In this document: positions 16,475 to 24,782 of the stretch, one piece after another
Position numbering within the stretch: the stretch's first letter is position 1
Layout: every line of letters begins with the position of its first letter
DNA from: CAG-103 sp048217285
Lineage (GTDB): Bacteria > Bacillota > Clostridia > Oscillospirales > Oscillospiraceae
DNA: 32,914 bases
Assembly (NCBI GenBank): GCA_048217285.1
Contig: DBFWVW010000031.1
Span: 1 to 32,914, forward strand
Direction: 5' to 3'
Position numbers and translations under genes: made by a program
The notes under the pieces: generated by a model
Seen by the model: only the letters and a program-made list of their open reading frames with translations
Told to the model about the DNA's origin: nothing
The model's database searches: none

Positions 16475-17188
16475 TCAGATCTCTTCGATGAGGATCACGC
16501 CGTCGAGCGCCGACAGCTCCGCCAGCAGGCCGGGGTGGTCGCGCCGGTCGGGCAGCACGGCGCTGAACTGGCACAGGAAGCTCGGCAGCGCGCCCGAACC
16601 GCTGCGGTTGACTTCAAAGTCGAAAATGCGCACACCCTGTGCGTGCAGGTACCCGATGACGGTGCCGAGCTTTTCCATGCTCTCGACCTCGAGGCTGATG
16701 TTTATGTGGTGCGCGCGGCGGGTCATGCGCCGTTCGAGCGGTGGCAGCGCGTACATACACGCGATCATGTACAGGATGCTGATGAGCGCGCAGGCGTAAA
16801 ACCCCGCGCCGATGGCAAGCCCCAGACACACGCTTGCCCAGAGGCCGGCGGCCGTGGTCAGCCCCTTGACCTGCTGGCGGGCGGTGACGACGATCGTGCC
16901 CGCGCCGAGAAAGCCGATGCCCTTGACGGCCTCGGCCCCGAAGCGGGACACGTCCTGCGTCGCGCCGGCGCGCGCGGCCTGCGCCTGCCACGGGCCCTGG
17001 AGCATCTGGTCGAGGTACAGGCTCAGCAGCACGGTCATGGTCGCGCCGAGGGCGGCGAGCATATACGTGCGAAAGCCGGCGGGGCGGTTTTTCCGCTCGC
17101 GCTCAAGCCCGATCAGCCCGCCGCAGAGCACGGCGAGCACGATGCGCAGCATCATGGTGACGATGTTCAGTTGGCGCAGATAGTCCAT
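16475..17188 (-). CDS. MgtC/SapB-family membrane protein, tandem paralogue
   Basis: A 237-residue protein with the same architecture as its downstream neighbour: LCGGLIGLERERKNRPAGFR, GFLGAGTIVVTARQQVKGLT and TAAGLWASVCLGLAIGAG, then a soluble C-terminal domain ending in LDGVILIEE. The ATG at 17188 is used here. A GTG one codon upstream (17191) is nine bases from GGAGG and is an equal candidate. The two copies differ at many positions, so this is an old duplication. Different partners or signals for the two are possible. Confidence 0.92.
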   Translation of the reverse strand: MDYLRQLNIVTMMLRIVLAVLCGGLIGLERERKNRPAGFRTYMLAALGATMTVLLSLYLDQMLQGPWQAQAARAGATQDVSRFGAEAVKGIGFLGAGTIVVTARQQVKGLTTAAGLWASVCLGLAIGAGFYACALISILYMIACMYALPPLERRMTRRAHHINISLEVESMEKLGTVIGYLHAQGVRIFDFEVNRSGSGALPSFLCQFSAVLPDRRDHPGLLAELSALDGVILIEEI

Positions 17189-17227
17189 CACGGGCACGCA
17201 CCTCCGCCGGAAGATTTCGGATATTCT

Positions 17228-17256
17228 ATGATAATGCAAAACCGCGGCCTTGGCAA
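17228..17256 (-). promoter_or_regulatory. Promoter for the tandem mgtC genes
   Basis: On the minus strand TTGCCA (17256 to 17251) is followed after 17 bases by TATCAT (17233 to 17228). Confidence 0.65.
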
Positions 17257-17275
17257 GGCCCGGGCGAAAAACGGC

Positions 17276-17313
17276 AGAAAAATCCCTCCGGCAACCGCAT
17301 AGCCGGAGGGATT
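17276..17313 (-). terminator. Terminator after the enoate reductase gene
   Basis: AATCCCTCCGGC pairs perfectly with GCCGGAGGGATT. Read on the minus strand it is followed by TTTTCTGCCGTTTTTCG. It closes the operon 22503 to 17327. Confidence 0.88.
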
Positions 17314-17326
17314 TCATGTTATGGGA

Positions 17327-19405
17327 TCAGATCTTCATACAGACGTCCCACGCACGCCAGATAACGGTGCGCAGGTTGCCGATGGCAACACAGTCGCCCA
17401 CGCGGTGGACCTGCTTGTTGTCCTTGCCGCCGACCGGAGTCGGGATGAAGCCGACGCCGTTGACCACGTTGTCGCACGCGACGAAGGTGCTCTCGCCGGT
17501 CTTGATATTCTTGACGGTGCAGCCGGTGTCCGTGATCTCGGTGACGGTGGACTCGAGGTAGGTCGGGACCTTGTGGTACTCCATCGCGTCACGCAGGAAG
17601 GAGGTGTTGGCAAGGCAGGTGGCCTGCGCCGCGACCAGGTCGTTCGCGTACTCGACGATGATGGGGTGCTTGCCCTGCAGGACGAGGTCGTAGGCCGCCT
17701 CGCAGGAGGACTGGCCGCCGCCGATGAACAGGACCTTGTCGCCGACTTCCTTCTTGTCCTTGAGCAGCTCGGTGAACGTGAGCGTCTTCTCAAAGCCGGG
17801 GATCGACGGCATGGTGCGCGGGATGGAGCCGCTGGCGACGATGATCTCGTCAAAGCCGCGCAGGGTGTTCACGTCCGTGACCTCGGTGTTCAGGCGCACA
17901 TCGATGCCCTCCTTGGCGACCTCGTTGAGGTACCAGCGGATGAGCTCTTTGTCGTTTTCCTTGAAGCTCATCGCGGACGCGGTGAGGAACAGGCCGCCGA
18001 GCTCGCCGGTCTTTTCAAAGATGACCGGGTTGTGGCCGCGCTGCTTGAGCACGAGCGCGCACTCCATGCCGCCGATGCCGCCGCCGATGATGGCGACCTT
18101 CTTCGGATTCTTGGTCGGGACGATTTTGTACTTGTTGTGCTGCATGGTCGTCGGGTTCAGGGCGCAGCGGGCCAGGTGCAGGGAGTCGTCCATGCTCTGG
18201 AGGTTCGCGGTGCCTTTGTACTTCGACATATTGAAGCAGCCGTTGTGGCAGCGGATGCAGGGCTTGATCTCATCCTCGTGGCCGCTGAGGATCTTGTGGA
18301 TCCACTCATGGTCAACGAGGTTCTGGCGCGCGATGGCCACGGCGTCGAGACGGCCGGCGGCGATCTCTTCGGCGGCCTTCACGGGATCCATGCGGCCGGC
18401 GCAGACGACCGGGCGGCTCGTGAACTGCTTGATGTGCTCGACATATTCAAGGTTGCAGTTGTCGGGCATATACTGCGGCGGATGTGCCCAGTACCAGGCG
18501 TCGTAGGTGCCGTTGTCGCAGTTGAACATATCGTAGCCCGCGTCCTCGAGGTACTTGACGGCCTTCTCGGACTCGGCCATGTCGCGGCCAAACTCGACGA
18601 AGTCGGTCTCGTACGGCATGGCGCCCTTGCCCCAGGCCTTGGTCTTGGACACGACGGAGTAGCGCAGCGACACCGGGAAGTCGGAGCCGGCCTGACGCTT
18701 GATCTCCTGCACGATCTCGACCGGGAAGCGGAAGCGGTTTTCGAACGAGCCGCCGTATTTGTCGGTGCGGTGGTTCCAGTTGGCCATGGTGAACTGGTCG
18801 AGCAGGTAGCCCTCGTGCACGGCGTGGATCTCAACACCGTCGACACCGGCGGCGCGCAGCTTCTTGGCGGTCTGGCCGAAGGCGTAGACCATGTCCTCGA
18901 TCTCCTTGACCGTCAGCGGGCGGGACATGACGTCCTCCTTCCAGCGGTTCGGCACCTCGGACGCGGAGGCGCAGATGTACTGCACGTCCACGATGGGGCT
19001 GACGATCTTGTTGAGGACGTTGTTCTTGGCCAGCTTCGTCATCCAGCCGTTGATGGCCATGGAGCGGCCCATACCGGCGGCGAGCTGGATGAACAGCTTC
19101 GCGCCCGTCTTGTGGAACTCGACCATGTACTCCTTGAGCTGCTTGAACATCTGGTCGTTCTGATACAGCCACTTGCGGCCGGGGATGCCCAGCGGGTCGC
19201 GGATGCACTGCATACCGGGCAGGATCAGGCCCACGCCGTCCTGCGCGCGGTTGAGCAGGAAGTAGGCCGCTTCCTTGTCAAAATGGTTCGGCTCCATCCA
19301 GCCGAACAGGGACGTGCCGCCCATGGAACACTGCACAATGCGGTTTTTGATCTCCACATTGCCGATCTTCCAGGGCGTGAACAATGCGTTGTACTTTTCG
19401 TTCAT
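17327..19405 (-). CDS. Old-yellow-enzyme-type Fe-S flavoenzyme (BaiCD/BaiH, 2-enoate reductase family)
   Basis: A 692-residue enzyme with an N-terminal FMN-binding TIM barrel (about 1-370), a [4Fe-4S] segment, and FAD and NAD(P)H domains (GGGIGG at 441-446, GGGQSS at 563-568). The active-site stretch VEIHAVHEGYLLDQF (Y200), followed by RTDKYGGSFENRFRF, is the variant seen in bile-acid BaiCD/BaiH-type enzymes rather than the HGYL form of 2,4-dienoyl-CoA reductase. Such enzymes reduce carbon-carbon double bonds conjugated to a carbonyl. Cluster cysteines are C383, C386, C390 and probably C414; the last gap of 23 residues is about 12 longer than in E. coli FadH. AGAAGGAGCG precedes the ATG. It is the last gene of an operon with a HypA-like protein and an electron-transfer fusion protein. 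The substrate is unknown. Confidence 0.92.
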   Translation of the reverse strand: MNEKYNALFTPWKIGNVEIKNRIVQCSMGGTSLFGWMEPNHFDKEAAYFLLNRAQDGVGLILPGMQCIRDPLGIPGRKWLYQNDQMFKQLKEYMVEFHKTGAKLFIQLAAGMGRSMAINGWMTKLAKNNVLNKIVSPIVDVQYICASASEVPNRWKEDVMSRPLTVKEIEDMVYAFGQTAKKLRAAGVDGVEIHAVHEGYLLDQFTMANWNHRTDKYGGSFENRFRFPVEIVQEIKRQAGSDFPVSLRYSVVSKTKAWGKGAMPYETDFVEFGRDMAESEKAVKYLEDAGYDMFNCDNGTYDAWYWAHPPQYMPDNCNLEYVEHIKQFTSRPVVCAGRMDPVKAAEEIAAGRLDAVAIARQNLVDHEWIHKILSGHEDEIKPCIRCHNGCFNMSKYKGTANLQSMDDSLHLARCALNPTTMQHNKYKIVPTKNPKKVAIIGGGIGGMECALVLKQRGHNPVIFEKTGELGGLFLTASAMSFKENDKELIRWYLNEVAKEGIDVRLNTEVTDVNTLRGFDEIIVASGSIPRTMPSIPGFEKTLTFTELLKDKKEVGDKVLFIGGGQSSCEAAYDLVLQGKHPIIVEYANDLVAAQATCLANTSFLRDAMEYHKVPTYLESTVTEITDTGCTVKNIKTGESTFVACDNVVNGVGFIPTPVGGKDNKQVHRVGDCVAIGNLRTVIWRAWDVCMKI

Positions 19406-19426
19406 GGAATACGCTCCTTCTATTTT

Positions 19427-19798
19427 TTAGGTCTCCACAGACCCGGGTTCACGTTCCTCCGGGACATGGATCTCCCGGATGGTGAAGTCCTTGCCGGACA
19501 GCACCGTTTTGTTGAAGCTGTTGCAGTTCGGACAATGACCATTGCACTCGATGACATTGAAGATCTCGTCGCAATCCTCGCACTCGGCCATGCCGGGCAC
19601 GATGTTGACGATGAGCTTCGTATTTTCCAGCGGCGTGCCCTTCACGACGGGGGGATAGAGCTCCTCCACGTACTCCGGAATGACGAGCGAGAGCTCGCCG
19701 CAGTCGGCCACGATCTCGGAGATCTCCGAGATCTGGTTTGCGGCCGCGTAGTCGGTGACGGTCTTGACCATGGCGCGCACCACACCGATCTCATGCAT
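19427..19798 (-). CDS. HypA/HybF-like nickel metallochaperone, full length
   Basis: A 123-residue protein with the HypA layout: an N-terminal MHE nickel-binding motif (H2, E3), an alpha/beta domain with ADCGELSLVIPEYVEELY, and a zinc ribbon with C73, C76, C89 and C92 (CEDC and CPNC). HypA normally delivers nickel to [NiFe]-hydrogenase with HypB. Neither hydrogenase nor hypB lies in the window. The gene sits between the Fe-S/flavin fusion gene (11 bases upstream) and the enoate reductase gene (21 bases downstream) in one operon, so a role in maturing or linking that redox system is inferred. AAGGAG overlapping the upstream stop serves as ribosome site. Confidence 0.88.
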   Translation of the reverse strand: MHEIGVVRAMVKTVTDYAAANQISEISEIVADCGELSLVIPEYVEELYPPVVKGTPLENTKLIVNIVPGMAECEDCDEIFNVIECNGHCPNCNSFNKTVLSGKDFTIREIHVPEEREPGSVET

Positions 19799-19809
19799 GG
19801 CGCTGCTCC

Positions 19810-22503
19810 TTATCTGCCGCGCGTCTTGCGCACGAGGCGGCCGATGGCGGCGGGGGTGTTGCCGGCCACGGTCAGCAGGGTGCGGAAGTATTCACGGCCG
19901 TGCGTGTCGTTGACCTTCTCGAGGCGGATGGCGTCGAACTTGCACTTGGTGGTGCAGATGCCGCAGCCGATGCACTGGTCCTCGTTGAGGACGACCGCGC
20001 CGCAGCCGAGGCAGCGCTCGGTCTCTTTCTTCATCTGCTCCTCGGTGAACACACCGCGCAGATCGTGGAAGGTCTTTTTGGCCTCTTCGGCGGAGCCGTC
20101 GTGCGCGTGCTGGCGCGGGGTGTTGTCAAAGCTCTCGATCGGCACGGCCACGGTCGCGGGATCGAGCGACTTGTAGTCGCGGTGGTCACGGCCGATGAGC
20201 TGGCTCTGGCCGGGGTGCACGAAGCGGTGTATGGACACGGCAGCCTCTTTGCCGGCGGCGATGGCGTCGATGGCAAACTTCGGGCCGGTCACAAGATCGC
20301 CGCCCGCGAACACGTCGGGCTCGGCGGTCTGATACGTTGCGGGGTCAACAAGCACGGTGCCGCGCTTGCCGAGCTGGAGCTTCGAGCCGGCGTCGATGCC
20401 GCACAGGCCGATCTGCTGGCCGATGGCCGAGATGACGGCGGAGACTGCAAGCGTCTCGAACTCGCCCGTGCCGACGGGCTTGCGGCGGCCCTTCTCGTCC
20501 GGCTCGCCGAGTGTCATGCGCTCCACGCGGATGCCCGTGACCTTTCCGTCCTCGCCGAGGATCTCGACCGGTGCGGTCAGGAAGCGGAACTGCACGCCCT
20601 CGGCCATCGCCTCTTTGACCTCTTCGGGGTCGGCGGGCAGCTCGGCCTCGCTGCGGCGATAGAGCACGTATGTCTCATCCGCGCCGAGGCGCACCGCGCT
20701 GCGGCAGACGTCCATGGCCACGTTGCCGCCGCCGATGACGGCGCAGCGTTTGCCGATGTTCGTCTCGTGGCCGAGGTTCACCGCGCGCAGGAAGTCCACG
20801 CCGCCGTAGACACCTTCCAGCGCTTCGCCCGGGATGCCGAGCTTGGCCGACTTCTGCGCGCCGATGGCAACGTAGAAGCCCTTGTAGCCCTGCGCACGCA
20901 GCTGCTCAATGGTGATGTCCTTGCCGACTTCGACGCCGCACTGGAACGTGACGCCCATCTCGCGCAGGATGTCGATCTCGGCGTTGAGCACGTCTTTTTC
21001 CAGGCGGAAGCTCGGGATGCCGAGCGTGAGCATACCGCCGGGCACCGGATTGCGGTCGAACACGGTCACGGGGTAGCCCTTGTTGGCGAGGTAGTAGGCG
21101 CAGCTCATGCCCGCAGGGCCGGCGCCGATGACGGCGATCTTCTCCGTGTACGGGCGGCCGATCTGGTTGCACAGCTTCGGCACGTAGCGTGTGGCCTCAT
21201 GCAGGTCATGGTCGGCGATGAAGCGCTTGACCTCGTCGATGGCGACGGCCTCGTCCACGTCGCCGCGGGTGCACTCGGCCTCACAGCGTTTGTTGCAGAT
21301 GCGGCCGCAGACGGCCGGGAACGGGTTTTCTTTTTTGATGAGCTCGAGCGCGTCCGTGTAGCGGCCCTGTGCGGCGAGCTTCAGGTAGCCCTGCACGGGG
21401 ATGTGCGCGGGGCAGGCGGTCTTGCATGGGGCGGTGCCGGTGGGCACGACGTCCTCGTGATCCTCGCGGTAGTTCGGGTCCCAGCTGCGCTTCGGGCGCA
21501 GGGTCTTGGAGAGCTTGACATAGTCCGGCTTTGGCGTCAGGTCCTCGGTCGAGCAGAGCTTTTGGCCGAGCTTGAGCGCGTTGCCGGGGCAGGTCTCCAC
21601 GCACTGGCCGCAGGCGACGCACTTGGCCTCGTCCACCTCGGCGACGTAGTTGGAGCGGATCGCGTCGCGCGCGCCGTACATCAATCCCACGCGCAGACCG
21701 AAGCAGGCACAGGCGCAGCAGTTGCAGATGGCTGCGCTCTCGCCCGGCTCTTCAATGTTGACCATGTCGTGCATGAGGCCGTTTTCCTCCGCGCGCCGGA
21801 TAATTTCGAGCGCCTGTTCGCGCGTGATCTCCTTCGCGCGGCCGGTGCGGATGTAGTGCTCGGCGCCTTTGCCCATCTGGATGCACATATCCTCATCGAG
21901 GTGGCCGCAGCCGTCGCCGATGCTCGTGCGCGACGCGCGGCAGGAGCACGGAGAGACGGAGAAGCGGTCGTACTTGTCCAGATAGTGCGAGATGCGCTCA
22001 AACTCATTCACGCCGGGGATGCCTTCGAGTGCGCTCTCGACCGGGATGACGCGCATGAGGCCGTAGCCGTCGGGAATCATGGCGCCCATGTTCGCCGCGA
22101 GGTTGCGGGTGTATTCCTCGAATGCGCGGCCGACCTCCGGATGCGTGTCGAGCAGCTCCTTCTGGTTGACCATCATCTCGAGAATGCCGGGCGCGAAGAT
22201 CTGCATATAATAGACGTCCTCGCCGAGCGCTTCGTCCTTCGAGCGGCGGAAGATGCCGTAGTATACGAGGTTGTCCAGCAGGGGCTGCACTTCCTGCACG
22301 GTCTTGCCGACTTTCTTGGCCAGATAGGCCGCGGTGCGCTCCTTGCGCAGCCCGGCCGCGATGGCGACATCCGCTTCCTCGTCGGTCAGGATGCCTGCCA
22401 TGCAGTAGTATTCGGGCGCGTTTTCGTCGATCTTGGTCGTGATGCCGGTGACGCCCCCAATGATCTTTGCCAGCTTCACGATCTTCGGTCTGAGTTGTGC
22501 CAT
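19810..22503 (-). CDS. Fe-S/flavin electron-transfer fusion protein with a GltD-like NAD(P)H module
   Basis: An 897-residue multidomain protein. Residues about 1-270 resemble the 397-residue Fe-S protein at 26293-27486: a helical or winged N-terminus, then CSC (186, 188), C199, C207 and a CNCCACAC cluster (260-267). A ferredoxin motif follows (C295, C298, C301, C305). Residues about 355-780 are a glutamate-synthase small-subunit-like module, with N-terminal Fe-S cysteines (C360, C364, C399, C403, C407, C411), the FAD motif IGAGPAG (459-465) and the NAD(P)H motif GGGNVAMD (591-598). The C-terminus has cysteines C831, C834, C844, C847, C850 and C854. It probably feeds NAD(P)H electrons to ferredoxin-like partners. 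The ATG at 22503 follows AAGGAGGAAAG; the frame upstream of it crosses a terminator. Confidence 0.9.
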   Translation of the reverse strand: MAQLRPKIVKLAKIIGGVTGITTKIDENAPEYYCMAGILTDEEADVAIAAGLRKERTAAYLAKKVGKTVQEVQPLLDNLVYYGIFRRSKDEALGEDVYYMQIFAPGILEMMVNQKELLDTHPEVGRAFEEYTRNLAANMGAMIPDGYGLMRVIPVESALEGIPGVNEFERISHYLDKYDRFSVSPCSCRASRTSIGDGCGHLDEDMCIQMGKGAEHYIRTGRAKEITREQALEIIRRAEENGLMHDMVNIEEPGESAAICNCCACACFGLRVGLMYGARDAIRSNYVAEVDEAKCVACGQCVETCPGNALKLGQKLCSTEDLTPKPDYVKLSKTLRPKRSWDPNYREDHEDVVPTGTAPCKTACPAHIPVQGYLKLAAQGRYTDALELIKKENPFPAVCGRICNKRCEAECTRGDVDEAVAIDEVKRFIADHDLHEATRYVPKLCNQIGRPYTEKIAVIGAGPAGMSCAYYLANKGYPVTVFDRNPVPGGMLTLGIPSFRLEKDVLNAEIDILREMGVTFQCGVEVGKDITIEQLRAQGYKGFYVAIGAQKSAKLGIPGEALEGVYGGVDFLRAVNLGHETNIGKRCAVIGGGNVAMDVCRSAVRLGADETYVLYRRSEAELPADPEEVKEAMAEGVQFRFLTAPVEILGEDGKVTGIRVERMTLGEPDEKGRRKPVGTGEFETLAVSAVISAIGQQIGLCGIDAGSKLQLGKRGTVLVDPATYQTAEPDVFAGGDLVTGPKFAIDAIAAGKEAAVSIHRFVHPGQSQLIGRDHRDYKSLDPATVAVPIESFDNTPRQHAHDGSAEEAKKTFHDLRGVFTEEQMKKETERCLGCGAVVLNEDQCIGCGICTTKCKFDAIRLEKVNDTHGREYFRTLLTVAGNTPAAIGRLVRKTRGR

Positions 22504-22558
22504 GGTCTTTCCTCCTTCCTGTTGTTGCGCTGAGATTGTCATCAGGATAACATATGTA

Positions 22559-22570
22559 CCCGCGCGCGGG
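22559..22570. promoter_or_regulatory. Perfect GC palindrome upstream of the fusion-protein gene
   Basis: CCCGCGCGCGGG is a perfect 12-base palindrome 56 bases before the start codon at 22503. On the minus strand it is followed by TATGTTATCCT, which could hold an extended -10 element (TGTTATCCT) without a clear -35. An operator overlapping an activator-dependent promoter is possible. Nothing else is seen in the 180 bases before the gene apart from the terminator at 22636-22670. Confidence 0.35.
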
Positions 22571-22635
22571 GAAGCGAAATTTCCCATTTGGCGCGATATA
22601 CAACAAGTGATGCGCAAATGTGCCGGAACGTGCAG

Positions 22636-22670
22636 AAAAAACAGGCCCCCGAAAAGCTGCGGGGGCCTGT
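22636..22670 (-). terminator. Terminator splitting the redox cluster
   Basis: ACAGGCCCCCG pairs perfectly with CGGGGGCCTGT. Read on the minus strand a TTTTTT run follows. It ends the operon 25982 to 22685 just after the zinc-ribbon gene, so the fusion-protein gene downstream needs its own promoter or read-through. Confidence 0.88.
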
Positions 22671-22684
22671 TGCGGTGCGCGCCG

Positions 22685-22951
22685 TCAGAACTTGACGAAG
22701 CCGGTGGTCGTGCCCATCGGGTAGCCGAGCGTCCACGCCTGCTTGCCGCAGTGGGGGCAGACCTCGCCGCGGGCATTGAGCTCGTCGATGAAGGCCTCGG
22801 CGCGCATGATGTACATATTCGTTTTGCGCACATAGCGGCAGTGTCCGCAGAAGACCACATAGGTCGCAAAGCTGTCGTAGACGCCGCGGGCACGTTTTTC
22901 CTTTTCCTCGGCGGTCAGCGGCCGGGGATTCACATTATGATTGACTGCCAT
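22685..22951 (-). CDS. Small zinc-ribbon-like protein of the redox cluster
   Basis: An 88-residue soluble protein with two cysteine pairs, CGHC at 35-38 and CPHC at 65-68, separated by a basic helix-like stretch. This suggests a zinc ribbon or rubredoxin-like metal site. I do not recognise a named family. GGGGAGGAG precedes the ATG at 22951. It is the last gene of the operon that begins with the dehydratase-like subunits and is followed by a terminator. A small metal protein encoded here could assist assembly or electron transfer; this is inferred only from position. Confidence 0.8.
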   Translation of the reverse strand: MAVNHNVNPRPLTAEEKEKRARGVYDSFATYVVFCGHCRYVRKTNMYIMRAEAFIDELNARGEVCPHCGKQAWTLGYPMGTTTGFVKF

Positions 22952-22968
22952 GGTTTGCTCCTCCCCTG

Positions 22969-23142
22969 TCAGATCTGGTGCTCGCGCTTGACGCTGTCAT
23001 AGTGCTTGTTCAAAAACGGCACGACGACGGAGCGCATGAGCTTCATGTCGAGGTTATAGTAATAGATCACGAACAGCACGGCCAGCGCGCCGCCGGTGAT
23101 GCCAAAGGCTTTGAACAGGAATTGCGCAAATTTGCATTTCAT
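22969..23142 (-). CDS. 57-residue single-pass membrane miniprotein
   Basis: A short gene between the zinc-ribbon gene and the larger dehydratase-like subunit. The product starts MKCKFAQFLFKAFG and has one hydrophobic helix (about residues 14-29, ITGGALAVLFVIYYYN). It ends in a charged tail (LNKHYDSVKREHQI). A strong AAGGAGG lies directly after the upstream stop codon, eight bases before the ATG at 23142. The spacing to both neighbours is 14 to 17 bases, typical of a real operon member. It may tether the complex to the membrane. No family recognised. Confidence 0.72.
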   Translation of the reverse strand: MKCKFAQFLFKAFGITGGALAVLFVIYYYNLDMKLMRSVVVPFLNKHYDSVKREHQI

Positions 23143-23156
23143 ATCGGTGACCTCCT

Positions 23157-24767
23157 TTACCAGCCCATGCTGTCGTCAAAGTCGAGCAGCGACGGATCGA
23201 CCGGCTCCTCGTGCATGACGTTGATCATGTATTCGTTGACGGTGCGGCGCGCCTCGGCCGGCGAGACGATGCGGTGATCCATCAGCGAGTGCGGCATCCA
23301 CACCGTGTGGAAGCGCTCGTCGTGCTTGCGGATCTCTTCCTCGATCAGACCCTGCGCACCGGCCATGCCCTTGCAGCCGATGTCATCGTACATGATGATC
23401 ATGTCGCAGTTGAACTTTTCTGCCGTTTCCCACATCTGCATCAGGTGGCGGTTGCCGCCGACGGTGTGCGTGCGCATTGGGGTGCGGGCGTGCCAGTCGG
23501 CCACGTCGCTCATCATGATGTCGCGATCCTCGGTGTCGACGATGTTGTGGCCGGTGAGCGAGTCCATGTTGATCAGGCACAGGATGCCCCAGCAGTTATA
23601 CAGCCACTGCACGCCGTGCGCATAGTACGTCGAGCCGCAGCTCCAGGCAATGGCGCGGTGGCGTGTGCGCGGGAAGGTGTTGATGTTTTTGCGCACGCAC
23701 TTGTCAAAGATGCGCGTGATCTTGCGCGAGGCCTTGAGGAAGTACTCGTTGCCGCCCTGCTGGTAGAAGTAGATGCGGAACAGACCCTGACAGACGGGGT
23801 TGAGCGCGCCGTTGTTCGTCTTGGCATAGACGTCCCAGCGCTCGGTCTCCTCGCGGTTGAACTGGTTGGTGTTTTCAATGTGCTGGATGAACGTGTCCCA
23901 GTTGAACGGCTGGTGGAACTGCTCCTCGAGGAAATGGATGGCGTCGTACACCTCGTGCACGCCGAGCTCCTTGCAGGTCGGGTCGTCGTACATGAGCGGC
24001 GTCGTGAACGGGTGCACGGCCTTTTTGCCGTCGCTTGACAGGGCGCGGTACATGGCGACGTTGTCCATCATGTTCGCGTCGCAGGGGTTGTTCGTCGTGA
24101 GCCAGCAGTTGCCGATGTCGGGGTACTCGCCCTCGACGGCGACGCCGGTCTCTACGAGCGGCAGCGTGCACATATCGCCCGGGATGCCGCAGCTGACAGC
24201 CTGGTCGACGTAGTACGAGCCGAGATTTTTGTTCAGGATCGGCACCATGAACGCCGCGTGCTGCTGAATGTTGATGCCGAAATAGCCGGGGAAGCCGTAG
24301 ATGATGTGCTTTGGCAGCGTGTAGTCAAAGGCGATCGTGCGCTCGGTCCACTTGTTCTCGCCGAAGCGGCGGTCGGCGCGGATCTCACGCCAGAGCGTCG
24401 TGATGGAGTCCGATACCATGCAGTCGATGGCCGTCAGGTCGGCGCGCAGGACCATGCCGCGGTCGCCCTCGATCCATTTGTCGACCATCATCGGCGTGGC
24501 GAGGTAGGCGCTCAGCCAGCGGTATTTCCAGAAGGCGCGGATCATGCGCACCGGGTCGCGGCCGATGAGCCCGGCCATCTTGCCCCAGGTCTGCAGCCAG
24601 CGGGCGAAGGCATAGGCCGTGTCCTTCACGCCGCGCCACTCGCGGTGGCGGTAGAAGTTCGTGCCCTCGATGTACAGGTCGCCGAGATAATGGCAGTCGT
24701 TGTCACCCCGCAGGAAGTGGCCGAGCGTGCCGTATTCTTCTTTGAGCGTGCGTTTGCGTTTCCACAT
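23157..24767 (-). CDS. 2-hydroxyacyl-CoA dehydratase/benzoyl-CoA reductase superfamily protein, larger subunit
   Basis: A 536-residue protein of the HgdA/HgdB/BcrB-C superfamily. Typical features are the cysteine-containing SCGIPGDMC (193, 200), WLTTNNPCDANMM (C229) in the middle, and a late IIMYDDIGCKGMAG (C465) followed by a GLIEEEI helix. Related enzymes hold [4Fe-4S] or double-cubane [8Fe-9S] clusters and do ATP-driven low-potential reductions or dehydrations. It is longer than the usual 400-450 residues, with an N-terminal extension of roughly 100 residues rich in aromatic and basic residues. GGGAGGGG precedes the ATG. It follows the smaller subunit gene by 15 bases. No activator ATPase gene is in the window. 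Confidence 0.85.
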   Translation of the reverse strand: MWKRKRTLKEEYGTLGHFLRGDNDCHYLGDLYIEGTNFYRHREWRGVKDTAYAFARWLQTWGKMAGLIGRDPVRMIRAFWKYRWLSAYLATPMMVDKWIEGDRGMVLRADLTAIDCMVSDSITTLWREIRADRRFGENKWTERTIAFDYTLPKHIIYGFPGYFGINIQQHAAFMVPILNKNLGSYYVDQAVSCGIPGDMCTLPLVETGVAVEGEYPDIGNCWLTTNNPCDANMMDNVAMYRALSSDGKKAVHPFTTPLMYDDPTCKELGVHEVYDAIHFLEEQFHQPFNWDTFIQHIENTNQFNREETERWDVYAKTNNGALNPVCQGLFRIYFYQQGGNEYFLKASRKITRIFDKCVRKNINTFPRTRHRAIAWSCGSTYYAHGVQWLYNCWGILCLINMDSLTGHNIVDTEDRDIMMSDVADWHARTPMRTHTVGGNRHLMQMWETAEKFNCDMIIMYDDIGCKGMAGAQGLIEEEIRKHDERFHTVWMPHSLMDHRIVSPAEARRTVNEYMINVMHEEPVDPSLLDFDDSMGW

Positions 24768-24782
24768 AGCTGAACCCCTCCC

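Noticed and set aside
19427..19798. Evidence for a hydrogenase maturation locus
   Set aside because: No hydrogenase subunit or other Hyp protein is encoded in the window; the HypA-like proteins belong to the redox cluster by operon context.
17321..20176. A 951-codon open frame on the plus strand opposite the enoate reductase, HypA-like and fusion-protein genes
   Set aside because: It is a mirror of strongly conserved minus-strand genes in GC-rich DNA, spans three of them and their intergenic ribosome sites, and its translation shows no recognisable domain.
19900..22533. An 877-codon plus-strand frame opposite the fusion-protein gene
   Set aside because: Antisense to a gene with many ordered cysteine, FAD and NAD(P)H motifs; no domain in the translation.
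22504..22893. An N-terminal extension of the fusion protein up to 22893
   Set aside because: The extension runs through a terminator and most of the zinc-ribbon gene in another frame, while the ATG at 22503 has an excellent ribosome site.
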